Part shown: piece after piece, positions 35,942-49,539 of the stretch | How positions within the stretch are numbered: position 1 is the first letter of the stretch | Layout: every line of letters begins with the position of its first letter | From: Escherichia sp. E4742 | Lineage (GTDB): Bacteria > Pseudomonadota > Gammaproteobacteria > Enterobacterales > Enterobacteriaceae | DNA: 64,000 bases | Reading direction: 5' to 3' | Assembly: GCF_005843885.1 (NCBI RefSeq) | Contig: NZ_CP040443.1 | Location: forward strand, 2,356,001-2,420,000 | Made by a program: the position numbers and the translations under genes | Notes under the pieces: generated by a model | Told to the model about the DNA's origin: nothing | Databases searched by the model: none | What the model saw: the letters and a program-made list of their open reading frames with translations, nothing else

Positions 35942-35985
35942 TTGCACAAGGCGCGAGATTGGAATACAATTTCGCGCCTTTTGTT
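35942..35985 (+). promoter_or_regulatory. rplKA promoter embedded in the nusG terminator hairpin
   Basis: -35 TTGCAC (35942-35947), 17-bp spacer, -10 TACAAT (35965-35970). The same bases form stem AAGGCGCGA (35948-35956) / TCGCGCCTT (35972-35980) followed by TTGTTTTT, a Rho-independent terminator for secE-nusG. Confidence 0.82.
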
Positions 35986-36005
35986 TTTATGGGCCTTGCC
36001 CGTAA

Positions 36006-37205
<1,200 letters not shown>

Positions 37206-37617
37206 TGCCTTTACGTGGGCGGTGATTTTGTCTACAATCTTACCCCCACGTATAATGCTTAATGCAGACGTATATCCGAGATATTCGGGTTGTGGCAAGG
37301 CGGCAACTGAGTGAGTCGCCAGGAGCATAGCTAACTATGTGACTGGTGCGAACGAAGGAAGCCAACGCCGCCACAAGCTGAATAGCGACGGATAGAAAAG
37401 ATTTGTTCGTTGGAGCCTGGCCTATCCAGGCCTCCGTCGAAGACCGCAGGAGTTTCGTAAGAAACTTAATCCCCTGCGTAGACGGTGACAGAACGCTAAG
37501 ATTATTCTTTTATATTCTGGCTTGTTTCTGCTCACCGTAATTAAGACGCTCTCTCCATTTGGAGGAGTGAAGTGAGTTCCAGAGATTTTCTCTGGCAAAC
37601 ATCCAGGAGCAAAGCTA
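37206..37617 (+). promoter_or_regulatory. rplJ promoter and L10-regulated leader
   Basis: About 410 bases without a gene. A promoter with -35 TTGTCT (37228-37233) and -10 TATAAT (37251-37256), spacer 17, matches P-L10. Downstream are an ERIC repeat, then a structured leader (GGAGCCTGGCCTATCCAGGC near 37414). Ribosomal L10-L7/L12 complex is known to bind this leader and repress rplJL. Confidence 0.8.
37264..37396. repeat. ERIC/IRU repeat in the rplA-rplJ spacer
   Basis: About 130 bases with complementary ends (CCGAGATATTCGGGTTGTGG against CCACAAGCTGAATAGCGACGG) and the ERIC core GTGAGTCGCCAGGAGCATAG followed by GTGACTGGTGCGAACG. It lies between the -10 of P-L10 and the L10 leader, so it is transcribed. 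Confidence 0.82.
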
Positions 37618-38115
37618 ATGGCTTTAAATCTTCAAGACAAACAAGCGATTGTTGCTGAAGTCAGCGAAGTAGCCAAAGGCGCGCTGTCTGCAGTAGTTGC
37701 GGATTCCCGTGGCGTAACTGTAGATAAAATGACTGAACTGCGTAAAGCAGGTCGCGAAGCTGGCGTATACATGCGTGTTGTTCGTAACACCCTGCTGCGC
37801 CGTGCTGTTGAAGGTACTCCGTTCGAGTGCCTGAAAGACGCGTTTGTTGGTCCGACCCTGATTGCATACTCTATGGAACACCCGGGCGCTGCTGCTCGTC
37901 TGTTCAAAGAGTTCGCGAAAGCGAATGCAAAATTTGAGGTCAAAGCCGCTGCCTTTGAAGGTGAGCTGATCCCGGCGTCTCAGATCGACCGCCTGGCAAC
38001 TCTGCCGACCTACGAAGAAGCAATTGCACGCCTGATGGCAACCATGAAAGAAGCTTCGGCTGGCAAACTGGTTCGTACTCTGGCTGCTGTACGCGATGCG
38101 AAAGAAGCTGCTTAA
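37618..38115 (+). CDS. rplJ: 50S ribosomal protein L10
   Basis: 165 residues. Anchors L7/L12 dimers to the ribosome and represses its own message. Start [11 protein letters not shown] is preceded by CCAGGAGCAAAGCTA. The C-terminal helix that carries L7/L12 is present. Confidence 0.97.
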
Positions 38116-38181
38116 TCGCAGTTATCTTTTTAACGCATTCGCTTACGTATAAACTTATTCTGATATTCAGGAACAATTTAA

Positions 38182-38547
<366 letters not shown>

Positions 38548-38866
38548 GCCAACCCTTCCGGTTGCAGCCTGAGAAATCAGGCTGATGGCTGGTGACTTTT
38601 TGGTCACCAGCCTTTTTGCGCTGTAAGGCGCCAGTAGCGTTTCACACTGTTTGACTACTGCTGTGCCTTTCAATGCTTGTTTCTATCGACGACTTAATAT
38701 ACTGCGACAGGACGCCCGTTCTGTGTAAATCGCAATGAAATGGTTTAAGCGTGATAGCAACAGGCATTGCGGAAAGTGTTCCATTTTCCGGTCAACAAAA
38801 TAGTGTTGCACAAACTGTCCGCTCAATGGACAGATGGGTCGACTTGTCAGCGAGCTGAGGAACCCT
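38548..38866 (+). other. rplL-rpoB spacer with attenuator
   Basis: About 320 bases. It contains the attenuator hairpin, a long imperfect stem region (38620-38720) where RNase III cuts the E. coli message, and then the untranslated lead into rpoB. Confidence 0.65.
38587..38617 (+). terminator. rplL-rpoB attenuator
   Basis: 10-bp stem GGCTGGTGAC / GTCACCAGCC followed by TTTTT. It is known to let only a fraction of transcripts enter rpoBC. Confidence 0.88.
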
Positions 38867-41800
38867 ATGGTTTACTCCTATACCGAGAAAAAACGTATTC
38901 GTAAGGATTTTGGTAAACGTCCACAAGTTCTGGATGTACCTTATCTCCTTTCTATCCAGCTTGACTCGTTTCAGAAATTTATCGAGCAAGATCCTGAAGG
39001 GCAGTATGGTCTGGAAGCTGCTTTCCGTTCCGTATTCCCGATTCAGAGCTACAGCGGTAATTCCGAGCTGCAATACGTCAGCTACCGCCTTGGCGAACCG
39101 GTGTTTGACGTCCAGGAATGTCAAATCCGTGGCGTGACCTATTCCGCACCGCTGCGCGTTAAACTGCGTCTGGTGATCTATGAGCGCGAAGCGCCGGAAG
39201 GCACCGTAAAAGACATTAAAGAACAAGAAGTCTACATGGGCGAAATTCCGCTCATGACAGACAACGGTACCTTTGTTATCAACGGTACTGAGCGTGTTAT
39301 CGTTTCCCAGCTGCACCGTAGTCCGGGCGTCTTCTTTGACTCCGACAAAGGTAAAACCCACTCTTCGGGTAAAGTGCTGTATAACGCGCGTATCATTCCT
39401 TACCGTGGTTCCTGGCTGGACTTCGAATTCGATCCGAAGGACAACCTGTTCGTACGTATCGACCGTCGCCGTAAACTGCCTGCGACCATCATTCTGCGTG
39501 CCCTGAACTACACCACAGAGCAGATCCTCGACCTGTTCTTTGAAAAAGTTATCTTTGAAATCCGTGATAACAAGCTGCAGATGGAACTGGTGCCGGAACG
39601 CCTGCGTGGTGAAACCGCATCTTTTGACATCGAAGCTAACGGTAAAGTGTACGTAGAAAAAGGTCGCCGTATTACTGCGCGCCATATTCGCCAACTGGAA
39701 AAAGACGACGTCAAACTGATCGAAGTCCCGGTTGAGTACATCGCAGGTAAAGTGGTTGCTAAAGACTATATTGATGAGTCTACTGGCGAGCTGATTTGCG
39801 CAGCGAACATGGAGCTGAGCCTGGATCTGCTGGCTAAGCTGAGCCAGTCTGGTCACAAGCGTATCGAAACGCTGTTCACCAACGACCTGGATCACGGCCC
39901 GTATATCTCTGAAACCTTACGTGTCGACCCAACTAACGACCGTCTGAGCGCACTGGTAGAAATCTACCGCATGATGCGCCCTGGCGAGCCGCCGACTCGT
40001 GAAGCTGCTGAAAGCCTGTTTGAGAACCTGTTCTTCTCCGAAGACCGTTATGACCTGTCTGCGGTTGGTCGTATGAAGTTCAACCGTTCTCTGCTGCGCG
40101 AAGAAATCGAAGGTTCCGGTATCCTGAGCAAAGACGACATCATTGATGTTATGAAAAAGCTCATCGATATCCGTAACGGTAAAGGTGAAGTCGATGATAT
40201 CGACCACCTCGGCAACCGTCGTATCCGTTCCGTTGGCGAAATGGCGGAAAACCAGTTCCGCGTTGGCCTGGTACGTGTAGAGCGTGCGGTGAAAGAGCGT
40301 CTGTCTCTGGGCGATCTGGATACCCTGATGCCTCAGGATATGATCAACGCCAAGCCGATTTCCGCAGCAGTGAAAGAGTTCTTCGGTTCCAGCCAGCTGT
40401 CTCAGTTTATGGACCAGAACAACCCGCTGTCTGAGATTACGCACAAACGTCGTATCTCCGCACTCGGCCCAGGCGGTCTGACCCGTGAACGTGCAGGCTT
40501 CGAAGTTCGAGACGTACACCCGACTCACTATGGTCGCGTATGTCCAATCGAAACCCCTGAAGGTCCGAACATCGGTCTGATCAACTCCCTGTCCGTGTAC
40601 GCACAGACTAACGAATACGGCTTCCTTGAGACTCCGTATCGTAAAGTGACCGACGGTGTTGTAACTGACGAAATTCACTACCTGTCTGCTATCGAAGAAG
40701 GCAACTACGTTATCGCCCAGGCGAACTCCAACCTGGATGAAGAAGGCCACTTCGTAGAAGACCTGGTAACTTGCCGTAGCAAAGGCGAATCCAGCTTGTT
40801 CAGCCGCGACCAGGTTGACTACATGGACGTATCCACCCAGCAGGTGGTATCCGTCGGTGCGTCCCTGATCCCGTTCCTGGAACACGATGACGCCAACCGT
40901 GCATTGATGGGTGCGAACATGCAACGTCAGGCCGTTCCGACTTTGCGCGCTGATAAGCCGCTGGTTGGTACTGGTATGGAACGTGCTGTTGCCGTTGACT
41001 CCGGTGTAACTGCGGTTGCTAAACGTGGCGGTACTGTTCAGTACGTGGATGCTTCCCGTATCGTTATCAAAGTTAACGAAGACGAGATGTACCCGGGCGA
41101 AGCGGGTATCGATATCTACAACCTGACCAAATACACCCGTTCTAACCAGAACACCTGTATCAACCAGATGCCATGTGTTTCTCTGGGTGAACCGGTAGAA
41201 CGCGGCGACGTGCTGGCAGACGGTCCGTCCACCGACCTCGGTGAACTGGCACTCGGTCAGAACATGCGCGTAGCGTTCATGCCGTGGAATGGTTACAACT
41301 TCGAAGACTCCATCCTCGTATCCGAGCGTGTTGTTCAGGAAGACCGTTTCACCACCATCCACATTCAGGAACTGGCGTGTGTGTCCCGTGACACCAAGCT
41401 GGGGCCGGAAGAGATCACTGCCGACATCCCGAACGTGGGTGAAGCTGCGCTCTCCAAACTGGATGAATCCGGTATCGTTTACATTGGTGCGGAAGTGACC
41501 GGTGGCGACATTCTGGTTGGTAAGGTAACGCCGAAAGGTGAAACTCAGCTGACCCCAGAAGAAAAACTGCTGCGTGCGATCTTCGGTGAGAAAGCGTCTG
41601 ATGTTAAAGACTCTTCTCTGCGCGTACCAAACGGTGTATCCGGTACGGTTATCGACGTTCAGGTCTTTACTCGCGATGGCGTAGAAAAAGACAAACGTGC
41701 GCTGGAAATCGAAGAAATGCAGCTCAAACAGGCGAAGAAAGACCTGTCTGAAGAACTGCAGATCCTCGAAGCTGGTCTGTTCAGCCGTATCCGTGCTGTG

Positions 41801-42895
41801 CTGGTAGCCGGTGGCGTTGAAGCTGAGAAGCTCGACAAACTGCCGCGCGATCGCTGGCTGGAGCTGGGCCTGACCGACGAAGAGAAACAAAATCAGCTGG
41901 AACAGCTGGCTGAGCAGTATGACGAACTGAAACACGAGTTCGAGAAGAAACTCGAAGCGAAACGCCGCAAAATCACCCAGGGCGACGATCTGGCACCGGG
42001 CGTGCTGAAGATTGTTAAGGTATATCTGGCGGTTAAACGCCGTATCCAGCCTGGTGACAAGATGGCAGGTCGTCACGGTAACAAGGGTGTAATTTCTAAG
42101 ATCAACCCGATCGAAGATATGCCTTACGATGAAAACGGTACGCCGGTAGACATCGTACTGAACCCGCTGGGCGTACCGTCTCGTATGAACATCGGTCAGA
42201 TCCTCGAAACCCACCTGGGTATGGCTGCGAAAGGTATCGGCGACAAGATCAACGCCATGCTGAAACAGCAGCAAGAAGTCGCGAAACTGCGCGAATTCAT
42301 CCAGCGTGCGTACGATCTGGGCGCTGACGTTCGTCAGAAAGTTGACCTGAGTACCTTCAGCGATGAAGAAGTTATGCGTCTGGCTGAAAACCTGCGCAAA
42401 GGTATGCCAATCGCAACGCCGGTGTTCGACGGTGCGAAAGAAGCAGAAATTAAAGAACTGCTGAAACTTGGCGACCTGCCGACTTCTGGTCAGATCCGCC
42501 TGTACGACGGCCGCACTGGTGAACAGTTCGAACGTCCGGTAACCGTCGGTTACATGTACATGCTGAAACTGAACCACCTGGTCGACGACAAGATGCACGC
42601 GCGTTCCACCGGTTCTTACAGCCTGGTTACTCAGCAGCCGCTGGGTGGTAAGGCACAGTTCGGTGGTCAGCGTTTCGGGGAGATGGAAGTGTGGGCGCTG
42701 GAAGCATACGGCGCAGCATACACCCTGCAGGAAATGCTCACCGTTAAGTCTGATGACGTGAACGGTCGTACTAAGATGTATAAAAACATCGTGGACGGCA
42801 ACCATCAGATGGAGCCGGGCATGCCAGAATCCTTCAACGTATTGTTGAAAGAGATTCGTTCGCTGGGTATCAACATCGAACTGGAAGACGAGTAA
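38867..42895 (+). CDS. rpoB: RNA polymerase subunit beta
   Basis: 1,342 residues from ATG 38867 ([15 protein letters not shown]). The frame extends 11 codons upstream but the E. coli start is used. The rifampicin region reads [19 protein letters not shown] and [13 protein letters not shown], with wild-type S/Q/D/H/R/S residues, so no rifampicin-resistance change is seen there. The C-terminal segment binds beta-prime. Confidence 0.98.
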   Translation: MVYSYTEKKRIRKDFGKRPQVLDVPYLLSIQLDSFQKFIEQDPEGQYGLEAAFRSVFPIQSYSGNSELQYVSYRLGEPVFDVQECQIRGVTYSAPLRVKLRLVIYEREAPEGTVKDIKEQEVYMGEIPLMTDNGTFVINGTERVIVSQLHRSPGVFFDSDKGKTHSSGKVLYNARIIPYRGSWLDFEFDPKDNLFVRIDRRRKLPATIILRALNYTTEQILDLFFEKVIFEIRDNKLQMELVPERLRGETASFDIEANGKVYVEKGRRITARHIRQLEKDDVKLIEVPVEYIAGKVVAKDYIDESTGELICAANMELSLDLLAKLSQSGHKRIETLFTNDLDHGPYISETLRVDPTNDRLSALVEIYRMMRPGEPPTREAAESLFENLFFSEDRYDLSAVGRMKFNRSLLREEIEGSGILSKDDIIDVMKKLIDIRNGKGEVDDIDHLGNRRIRSVGEMAENQFRVGLVRVERAVKERLSLGDLDTLMPQDMINAKPISAAVKEFFGSSQLSQFMDQNNPLSEITHKRRISALGPGGLTRERAGFEVRDVHPTHYGRVCPIETPEGPNIGLINSLSVYAQTNEYGFLETPYRKVTDGVVTDEIHYLSAIEEGNYVIAQANSNLDEEGHFVEDLVTCRSKGESSLFSRDQVDYMDVSTQQVVSVGASLIPFLEHDDANRALMGANMQRQAVPTLRADKPLVGTGMERAVAVDSGVTAVAKRGGTVQYVDASRIVIKVNEDEMYPGEAGIDIYNLTKYTRSNQNTCINQMPCVSLGEPVERGDVLADGPSTDLGELALGQNMRVAFMPWNGYNFEDSILVSERVVQEDRFTTIHIQELACVSRDTKLGPEEITADIPNVGEAALSKLDESGIVYIGAEVTGGDILVGKVTPKGETQLTPEEKLLRAIFGEKASDVKDSSLRVPNGVSGTVIDVQVFTRDGVEKDKRALEIEEMQLKQAKKDLSEELQILEAGLFSRIRAVLVAGGVEAEKLDKLPRDRWLELGLTDEEKQNQLEQLAEQYDELKHEFEKKLEAKRRKITQGDDLAPGVLKIVKVYLAVKRRIQPGDKMAGRHGNKGVISKINPIEDMPYDENGTPVDIVLNPLGVPSRMNIGQILETHLGMAAKGIGDKINAMLKQQQEVAKLREFIQRAYDLGADVRQKVDLSTFSDEEVMRLAENLRKGMPIATPVFDGAKEAEIKELLKLGDLPTSGQIRLYDGRTGEQFERPVTVGYMYMLKLNHLVDDKMHARSTGSYSLVTQQPLGGKAQFGGQRFGEMEVWALEAYGAAYTLQEMLTVKSDDVNGRTKMYKNIVDGNHQMEPGMPESFNVLLKEIRSLGINIELEDE

Positions 42896-42971
42896 TTCTC
42901 GCTCAAACAGGTCACTGCTGCCGGGGTAAAACCCGGCAGCGGATTGTGCTAACTCCGACGGGAGCAAATCC

Positions 42972-45900
42972 GTGAAAGATTTATTAAAGTTTCTGAAAGC
43001 GCAGACTAAAACCGAAGAGTTTGATGCGATCAAAATTGCTCTGGCATCGCCAGACATGATCCGTTCATGGTCTTTCGGTGAAGTTAAAAAGCCGGAAACC
43101 ATCAACTACCGTACGTTCAAACCTGAGCGTGACGGCCTTTTCTGCGCCCGTATCTTTGGGCCGGTAAAAGATTACGAGTGCCTGTGCGGTAAGTACAAGC
43201 GCCTGAAACACCGTGGCGTCATCTGTGAGAAGTGCGGCGTTGAAGTGACCCAGACTAAAGTACGCCGTGAGCGTATGGGCCACATCGAACTGGCTTCCCC
43301 GACTGCGCACATCTGGTTCCTGAAATCGCTACCGTCCCGTATCGGCCTGCTGCTCGATATGCCGCTGCGCGATATCGAACGCGTACTGTACTTCGAATCC
43401 TATGTGGTTATTGAAGGCGGTATGACCAACCTGGAACGCCAGCAGATCCTGACTGAAGAGCAGTATCTGGACGCGCTGGAAGAGTTCGGTGACGAATTCG
43501 ACGCGAAGATGGGGGCGGAAGCAATCCAGGCCCTGCTGAAGAGCATGGATCTGGAGCAAGAGTGCGAACAGCTGCGTGAAGAGCTGAACGAAACCAACTC
43601 CGAAACCAAGCGTAAAAAGCTGACCAAGCGTATCAAACTGCTGGAAGCGTTCGTTCAGTCTGGTAACAAGCCTGAGTGGATGATCCTGACCGTTCTGCCG
43701 GTACTGCCGCCAGATCTGCGTCCGCTGGTTCCGCTGGATGGTGGTCGTTTCGCGACTTCTGACCTGAACGATCTGTATCGTCGCGTCATTAACCGTAACA
43801 ACCGTCTGAAACGTCTGCTGGATCTGGCTGCGCCGGATATCATCGTACGCAACGAAAAACGTATGCTGCAGGAAGCGGTCGACGCCCTGCTGGATAACGG
43901 TCGTCGCGGTCGTGCGATCACCGGTTCTAACAAGCGTCCTCTGAAATCTTTGGCCGACATGATCAAAGGTAAACAAGGTCGTTTCCGTCAGAACCTGCTC
44001 GGTAAGCGTGTTGACTACTCCGGTCGTTCTGTAATCACCGTAGGTCCATACCTGCGTCTGCATCAGTGCGGTCTGCCGAAGAAAATGGCACTGGAGCTGT
44101 TCAAACCGTTCATCTACGGCAAGCTGGAACTGCGTGGTCTTGCTACCACCATTAAAGCTGCGAAGAAAATGGTTGAGCGCGAAGAAGCTGTCGTTTGGGA
44201 TATCCTGGACGAAGTTATCCGCGAACACCCGGTACTGCTGAACCGTGCACCGACTCTGCACCGTCTGGGTATCCAGGCATTTGAACCGGTACTGATCGAA
44301 GGTAAAGCTATCCAGCTGCACCCGCTGGTTTGTGCGGCATATAATGCCGACTTCGATGGTGACCAGATGGCTGTTCACGTACCGCTGACGCTGGAAGCCC
44401 AGCTGGAAGCGCGTGCGCTGATGATGTCTACCAACAACATCCTGTCCCCGGCGAACGGCGAACCAATTATCGTTCCGTCTCAGGACGTTGTACTGGGTCT
44501 GTACTACATGACCCGTGACTGTGTTAACGCCAAAGGCGAAGGCATGGTGCTGACTGGCCCGAAAGAAGCAGAACGTCTGTATCGCTCTGGTCTGGCTTCT
44601 CTGCATGCGCGCGTTAAAGTGCGTATCACCGAGTATGAAAAAGATGCTAACGGTGAATTAGTAGCGAAAACCAGCCTGAAAGACACGACTGTTGGCCGTG
44701 CCATTCTGTGGATGATTGTACCGAAAGGTCTGCCTTACTCCATCGTCAACCAGGCGCTGGGTAAAAAAGCAATCTCCAAAATGCTGAACACCTGCTACCG
44801 CATTCTCGGTCTGAAACCGACCGTTATTTTTGCGGACCAGATCATGTACACCGGCTTTGCATATGCAGCGCGTTCTGGTGCATCGGTTGGTATCGATGAC
44901 ATGGTCATCCCGGAGAAGAAACACGAAATCATCTCCGAGGCAGAAGCAGAAGTTGCTGAAATTCAGGAGCAGTTCCAGTCTGGTCTGGTAACTGCGGGCG
45001 AACGCTACAACAAAGTTATCGATATCTGGGCTGCGGCGAACGATCGTGTATCCAAAGCGATGATGGATAACCTGCAAACTGAAACCGTTATTAACCGTGA
45101 CGGTCAGGAAGAGAAGCAGGTTTCCTTCAACAGCATCTACATGATGGCCGACTCCGGTGCGCGTGGTTCTGCGGCACAGATTCGTCAGCTTGCTGGTATG
45201 CGTGGTCTGATGGCGAAGCCGGATGGCTCCATCATCGAAACGCCAATCACCGCGAACTTCCGTGAAGGTCTGAACGTACTCCAGTACTTCATCTCCACCC
45301 ACGGTGCTCGTAAAGGTCTGGCGGATACCGCACTGAAAACGGCGAACTCCGGTTACCTGACTCGTCGTCTGGTTGACGTGGCGCAGGATCTGGTGGTTAC
45401 TGAAGACGATTGTGGTACTCATGAAGGTATCATGATGACCCCGGTTATCGAGGGTGGCGACGTTAAAGAACCGCTGCGCGATCGCGTACTGGGTCGTGTA
45501 ACTGCTGAAGACGTTCTGAAGCCGGGTACTGCTGATATCCTCGTTCCGCGCAACACGCTGCTGCACGAACAGTGGTGTGACCTGCTGGAAGAGAACTCTG
45601 TCGACGCGGTTAAAGTACGTTCTGTTGTATCTTGTGACACCGACTTTGGTGTATGTGCGCACTGCTACGGTCGTGACCTGGCGCGTGGCCACATCATCAA
45701 CAAAGGTGAAGCAATCGGTGTTATCGCGGCACAGTCCATCGGTGAACCGGGTACACAGCTGACCATGCGTACGTTCCACATCGGTGGTGCGGCGTCCCGT
45801 GCGGCTGCTGAATCCAGCATCCAGGTGAAAAACAAAGGTAGCATCAAGCTCAGCAACGTGAAGTCGGTTGTGAACTCCAGCGGTAAACTGGTTATCACTT

Positions 45901-47195
45901 CCCGTAACACCGAACTGAAACTGATCGACGAATTCGGTCGTACCAAAGAAAGCTACAAAGTACCTTACGGTGCGGTACTGGCGAAAGGCGATGGCGAACA
46001 GGTTGCTGGCGGCGAAACCGTTGCAAACTGGGACCCGCATACAATGCCGGTTATCACCGAAGTAAGCGGTTTTGTACGCTTTACTGACATGATCGACGGC
46101 CAGACCATTACTCGTCAGACCGACGAACTGACCGGTCTGTCTTCGCTGGTAGTTCTGGATTCTGCAGAACGTACCGCAGGTGGTAAAGATTTGCGTCCGG
46201 CACTGAAAATCGTTGATGCTCAGGGTAACGACGTTCTGATCCCTGGTACCGATATGCCTGCGCAGTACTTCCTGCCGGGTAAAGCGATTGTTCAGCTGGA
46301 AGATGGCGTACAGATAAGCTCCGGTGACACCCTGGCGCGTATTCCGCAGGAATCTGGCGGTACTAAGGATATCACCGGTGGTCTGCCGCGCGTTGCGGAT
46401 CTGTTCGAAGCACGTCGTCCGAAAGAGCCGGCAATCCTGGCTGAAATCAGCGGTGTCGTTTCCTTCGGTAAAGAAACCAAAGGTAAACGTCGTCTGGTTA
46501 TCACTCCGGTAGACGGCAGCGAACCTTACGAAGAGATGATTCCGAAATGGCGTCAGCTCAACGTGTTCGAAGGTGAACGTGTAGAACGTGGTGACGTCAT
46601 TTCCGACGGTCCGGAAGCGCCGCACGACATTCTGCGTCTGCGTGGTGTTCATGCTGTGACTCGTTACATCGTTAACGAAGTACAGGACGTATACCGTCTG
46701 CAGGGCGTTAAGATTAACGATAAACACATCGAAGTTATCGTTCGTCAGATGCTGCGTAAAGCCACCATCGTTAACGCGGGTAGCTCCGACTTCCTGGAAG
46801 GCGAACAGGTTGAATACTCTCGCGTCAAGATCGCAAACCGCGAACTGGAAGCGAACGGCAAAGTGGGTGCAACTTACGCCCGCGATCTGCTGGGTATCAC
46901 CAAAGCGTCTCTGGCAACCGAGTCGTTCATCTCTGCGGCATCGTTCCAGGAGACCACTCGCGTTCTGACCGAAGCAGCTGTTGCGGGCAAACGCGATGAA
47001 CTGCGCGGCCTGAAAGAGAACGTTATCGTAGGTCGTCTGATCCCGGCAGGTACCGGTTACGCGTACCACCAGGATCGTATGCGTCGCCGTGCTGCGGGTG
47101 AAGCTCCGGCTGCACCGCAGGTGACTGCAGAAGACGCATCTGCCAGCCTGGCAGAACTGCTGAACGCAGGTCTGGGCGGTTCTGATAACGAGTAA
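42972..47195 (+). CDS. rpoC: RNA polymerase subunit beta-prime
   Basis: 1,407 residues with a GTG start preceded by GGGAGCAAATCC. The zinc-binding [20 protein letters not shown] (residues about 70-88), the catalytic triple-Asp motif NADFDGDQM and the C-terminal zinc region [19 protein letters not shown] are intact. It is co-transcribed with rpoB and ends at a strong terminator. Confidence 0.98.
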   Translation: MKDLLKFLKAQTKTEEFDAIKIALASPDMIRSWSFGEVKKPETINYRTFKPERDGLFCARIFGPVKDYECLCGKYKRLKHRGVICEKCGVEVTQTKVRRERMGHIELASPTAHIWFLKSLPSRIGLLLDMPLRDIERVLYFESYVVIEGGMTNLERQQILTEEQYLDALEEFGDEFDAKMGAEAIQALLKSMDLEQECEQLREELNETNSETKRKKLTKRIKLLEAFVQSGNKPEWMILTVLPVLPPDLRPLVPLDGGRFATSDLNDLYRRVINRNNRLKRLLDLAAPDIIVRNEKRMLQEAVDALLDNGRRGRAITGSNKRPLKSLADMIKGKQGRFRQNLLGKRVDYSGRSVITVGPYLRLHQCGLPKKMALELFKPFIYGKLELRGLATTIKAAKKMVEREEAVVWDILDEVIREHPVLLNRAPTLHRLGIQAFEPVLIEGKAIQLHPLVCAAYNADFDGDQMAVHVPLTLEAQLEARALMMSTNNILSPANGEPIIVPSQDVVLGLYYMTRDCVNAKGEGMVLTGPKEAERLYRSGLASLHARVKVRITEYEKDANGELVAKTSLKDTTVGRAILWMIVPKGLPYSIVNQALGKKAISKMLNTCYRILGLKPTVIFADQIMYTGFAYAARSGASVGIDDMVIPEKKHEIISEAEAEVAEIQEQFQSGLVTAGERYNKVIDIWAAANDRVSKAMMDNLQTETVINRDGQEEKQVSFNSIYMMADSGARGSAAQIRQLAGMRGLMAKPDGSIIETPITANFREGLNVLQYFISTHGARKGLADTALKTANSGYLTRRLVDVAQDLVVTEDDCGTHEGIMMTPVIEGGDVKEPLRDRVLGRVTAEDVLKPGTADILVPRNTLLHEQWCDLLEENSVDAVKVRSVVSCDTDFGVCAHCYGRDLARGHIINKGEAIGVIAAQSIGEPGTQLTMRTFHIGGAASRAAAESSIQVKNKGSIKLSNVKSVVNSSGKLVITSRNTELKLIDEFGRTKESYKVPYGAVLAKGDGEQVAGGETVANWDPHTMPVITEVSGFVRFTDMIDGQTITRQTDELTGLSSLVVLDSAERTAGGKDLRPALKIVDAQGNDVLIPGTDMPAQYFLPGKAIVQLEDGVQISSGDTLARIPQESGGTKDITGGLPRVADLFEARRPKEPAILAEISGVVSFGKETKGKRRLVITPVDGSEPYEEMIPKWRQLNVFEGERVERGDVISDGPEAPHDILRLRGVHAVTRYIVNEVQDVYRLQGVKINDKHIEVIVRQMLRKATIVNAGSSDFLEGEQVEYSRVKIANRELEANGKVGATYARDLLGITKASLATESFISAASFQETTRVLTEAAVAGKRDELRGLKENVIVGRLIPAGTGYAYHQDRMRRRAAGEAPAAPQVTAEDASASLAELLNAGLGGSDNE

Positions 47196-47216
47196 TCGTT
47201 AATCCGCAAATAACGT

Positions 47217-47242
47217 AAAAACCCGCTTCGGCGGGTTTTTTT
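47217..47242 (+). terminator. rpoBC terminator
   Basis: Stem AAAAACCCGC-TTCG-GCGGGTTTTTTT, a classic tetraloop terminator 22 bases after rpoC. Confidence 0.93.
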
Positions 47243-47291
47243 ATGGGGGCGATTCAGAGGGTAAAGTCTTCACGGGAAATATTAAGAAAGG

Positions 47292-47324
47292 CAGGGCGAA
47301 ACGAGGAAGAAGCTTTTCGCCCTG
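47292..47324. repeat. Stem-loop in the rpoC-thiH spacer
   Basis: 10-bp stem CAGGGCGAAA / TTTCGCCCTG with a 13-base loop, no U tract. It lies in the 194 bases where K-12 carries htrC. Function unknown. Confidence 0.5.
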
Positions 47325-47353
47325 GACAACATTCCTGCTGACGGCACTACCAT

Positions 47354-47386
47354 AAAAAAACACAACGCTTTCAACAACCTTGCGTT
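47354..47386 (-). terminator. Probable terminator of the thi operon
   Basis: On the minus strand, AACGC and GCGTT pair around a loop and are followed by GTGTTTTTTT, 50 bases after thiH. Confidence 0.5.
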
Positions 47387-47436
47387 TTTCATCTTCCGTA
47401 GCGGCTCGGAATAAATTTACGTTCTTACATTCCGTC

Positions 47437-48570
47437 TCATGGCCTTTGCGAGGCGCGTCCCAGATAGCTGTCCCAGTCTTTCCATACCGGCTGCAAACCC
47501 TGAGCGGTTAACGCGGCAGCAACCGCTTCCGGTCTGCGATCGTCGTGCGGTGAGAACTGTTCCAGCTCGGGGTGATTGTCGGCATAGCCACCTGGCTGCG
47601 TTTTCGAGAAGGCGCTGACGTTATTGATTGCCAGCGGAATAACTCGATCGCGAAACCACGATGATTCCCGCGTGGAGAGTGACAGTTCAATCTCCGGTGC
47701 AAGCAGCCGGAAGGCGCAGATGGTTTGCACTAACTGGTGTTCATCCATAATCGACGCAGGCTCAATGCCGCCAGTACACGGGCGCAGGCGCGGGAAGGAG
47801 ACAGAGTAACGGGTTTGCCAGTAATGCTGTTGCAGCCATAGCAAATGTTCGGCAACTATATAGCAGTCAACGCGCCAGCTGTCGGAAAGACCAATTAGCG
47901 CGCCGAGGCCAATCTTATCAATCCCCGCCCGACCCAGCCGATCCGGCGTTTCCAGCCGCCAGAAGAAGTCCTGTTTTTTGCCCTTCAAATGATGGCGGGC
48001 ATAAGTCGCCTCGTGATATGTCTCTTGATAAACCATCACCCCATCCAGACCAAGCTGCTTTAACTCGGCGTATTCCGCTTCCGCCAGCGGCTGTACTTCC
48101 ATCTGCAATGAAGAGAACTGTTCACGCAGGGCAGGGAGATGGCGGCGAAAGTAATCCATCCCCACTTTCGCCTGATGTTCACCAGTGACCAGCAACAGAT
48201 GCTCAAAGCCCATTTCCCGTATAGCGGCGCTTTCCCTGGCGATATCCGCTTCATCCAGCGTTTTGCGCTTGATGCGGTTGCTCATGGAAAATCCGCAATA
48301 CGTGCAGTCGTTAGCGCAAAGATTAGAAAGATAGAGCGGGATGTAGAAGCTAACTGTGTTGCCAAATCGCTGACGGGTCAGACGCTGCGCCCGTTGGGCC
48401 AGTGGTTCCAGATAGCCACTGGCGGCTGGCGATAACAGCGCCATCATATCGTCGCGGGTGAGTTGCGAGGTATTTAGCGCCCGCTCTACGTCAGCAGCCG
48501 TTTTGCCGTTGATACGCAGGCGGATGTCGTCCCAGTCCAGTTGTCGCCAGCGATCGCTGAAGGTTTTCAT
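47437..48570 (-). CDS. thiH: 2-iminoacetate synthase (tyrosine lyase) ThiH
   Basis: Radical SAM enzyme that splits tyrosine into dehydroglycine (for the thiazole ring) and p-cresol. It has 377 residues. The cluster motif [11 protein letters not shown] (Cys85, Cys89, Cys92) is present. It is the last gene of thiCEFSGH; its start overlaps the thiG 3' end by 4 bases. Confidence 0.96.
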   Translation of the reverse strand: MKTFSDRWRQLDWDDIRLRINGKTAADVERALNTSQLTRDDMMALLSPAASGYLEPLAQRAQRLTRQRFGNTVSFYIPLYLSNLCANDCTYCGFSMSNRIKRKTLDEADIARESAAIREMGFEHLLLVTGEHQAKVGMDYFRRHLPALREQFSSLQMEVQPLAEAEYAELKQLGLDGVMVYQETYHEATYARHHLKGKKQDFFWRLETPDRLGRAGIDKIGLGALIGLSDSWRVDCYIVAEHLLWLQQHYWQTRYSVSFPRLRPCTGGIEPASIMDEHQLVQTICAFRLLAPEIELSLSTRESSWFRDRVIPLAINNVSAFSKTQPGGYADNHPELEQFSPHDDRRPEAVAAALTAQGLQPVWKDWDSYLGRASQRP

Positions 48571-49337
48571 GCCGATGCCTCCAGAAATCCGGTCAGCGGG
48601 CTGGTGGCAAGGGCAAAATGACTGCGGCTGCCCGGTCCTGACTGACGTGCCAGCAGGCCTGCTTCTACTGCCAGACGAAATGCCTTCGCCATGTTGACGG
48701 GATCGTCCGCGACGGCAATCGCCGTATTCACTAACACCGCGTCGGCCCCCATTTCCAGCGCCTGCGCGGCATGGCTGGGAACGCCGATGCCAGCATCGAC
48801 AACCACCGGAACCGTGGCCTGCTGGATAATAATCTCCAGCATGGCGCGGGTTTCCAGCCCCTGATTAGAGCCAATCGGCGCGCCGAGCGGCATCACCGCG
48901 GCACAGCCGACTTCTTCCAGACGTTTACACAATACCGGATCGGCTCCGCAGTAAGGCAGCACGACAAATCCCTGTTGTACCAGTGTTTCGGTGGCTTTCA
49001 GGGTTTCGATGGGATCGGGCAACAGCCAGCGGGCGTCAGGGTGAATCTCTAATTTTAGCCAGTTTGTGCCTAACGCTTCACGAGCCAGATGGGCGGCGAA
49101 GATAGCTTCTTCCGCCGTTTTCGCTCCGGAAGTATTCGGCAGCAGTGTTACACCCGCCGCGATAAGCGGATCGAGGATAGCGTCATTGTGCTGGCGCAAG
49201 TCGACGCGTTTCATCGCCAGCGTCACCAGCTGACTACCGGAAGCACGGATCGCCTCCACCATCAGTTGTGAAGAGGCGAATTTCCCGGTGCCGGTAAACA
49301 GATGTGAATCAAACGTTTTGTCCGCGATACGTAACAT
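48567..49337 (-). CDS. thiG: Thiazole synthase ThiG
   Basis: Builds the thiamin thiazole from deoxyxylulose phosphate, dehydroglycine and ThiS thiocarboxylate. The start [14 protein letters not shown] gives 256 residues, with AGGAGG upstream; a frame 25 codons longer was rejected. TIM-barrel features include FTGTGKF and [12 protein letters not shown]. It lies between thiS and thiH. Confidence 0.95.
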   Translation of the reverse strand: MLRIADKTFDSHLFTGTGKFASSQLMVEAIRASGSQLVTLAMKRVDLRQHNDAILDPLIAAGVTLLPNTSGAKTAEEAIFAAHLAREALGTNWLKLEIHPDARWLLPDPIETLKATETLVQQGFVVLPYCGADPVLCKRLEEVGCAAVMPLGAPIGSNQGLETRAMLEIIIQQATVPVVVDAGIGVPSHAAQALEMGADAVLVNTAIAVADDPVNMAKAFRLAVEAGLLARQSGPGSRSHFALATSPLTGFLEASA

Positions 49338-49338
49338 C

Positions 49339-49539
49339 TCAACCTCCTGCAATAACCTGAAAAAGCAGGATCTGGTCACCATCCTGCACGATATGTTGTG
49401 CCCACTGCTCACGCGGGACGATTTGCTGATTAATAGCCAGTGCCGCGCCCACTTTTAGCTGATCGAGTTGTTCCAGCAGCTCGTGAACAGTTTGCCCGGC
49501 GACGCACTGCATTGGTTGGTCGTTAAACAGGATCTGCAT
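49339..49539 (-). CDS. thiS: Sulfur carrier protein ThiS
   Basis: 66 residues ending in Gly-Gly (QVIAGG), the C-terminus that ThiF adenylates and converts to a thiocarboxylate. It has a ubiquitin-like fold. The start [11 protein letters not shown] is the E. coli one; a frame 11 codons longer exists. It overlaps thiF by 17 bases and its stop is one base from thiG. Confidence 0.95.
   Translation of the reverse strand: MQILFNDQPMQCVAGQTVHELLEQLDQLKVGAALAINQQIVPREQWAQHIVQDGDQILLFQVIAGG

Noticed and set aside
40380..40500. Possible rifampicin-resistance mutation in rpoB
   Set aside because: The cluster I residues (S, Q, D, H, R, S) read as wild type.
39917..43105. 1,062-codon open frame antisense to rpoB
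   Set aside because: A shadow of biased rpoB codon use; similar long antisense frames lie over rpoC, tufB and rplKA. No family resemblance seen.
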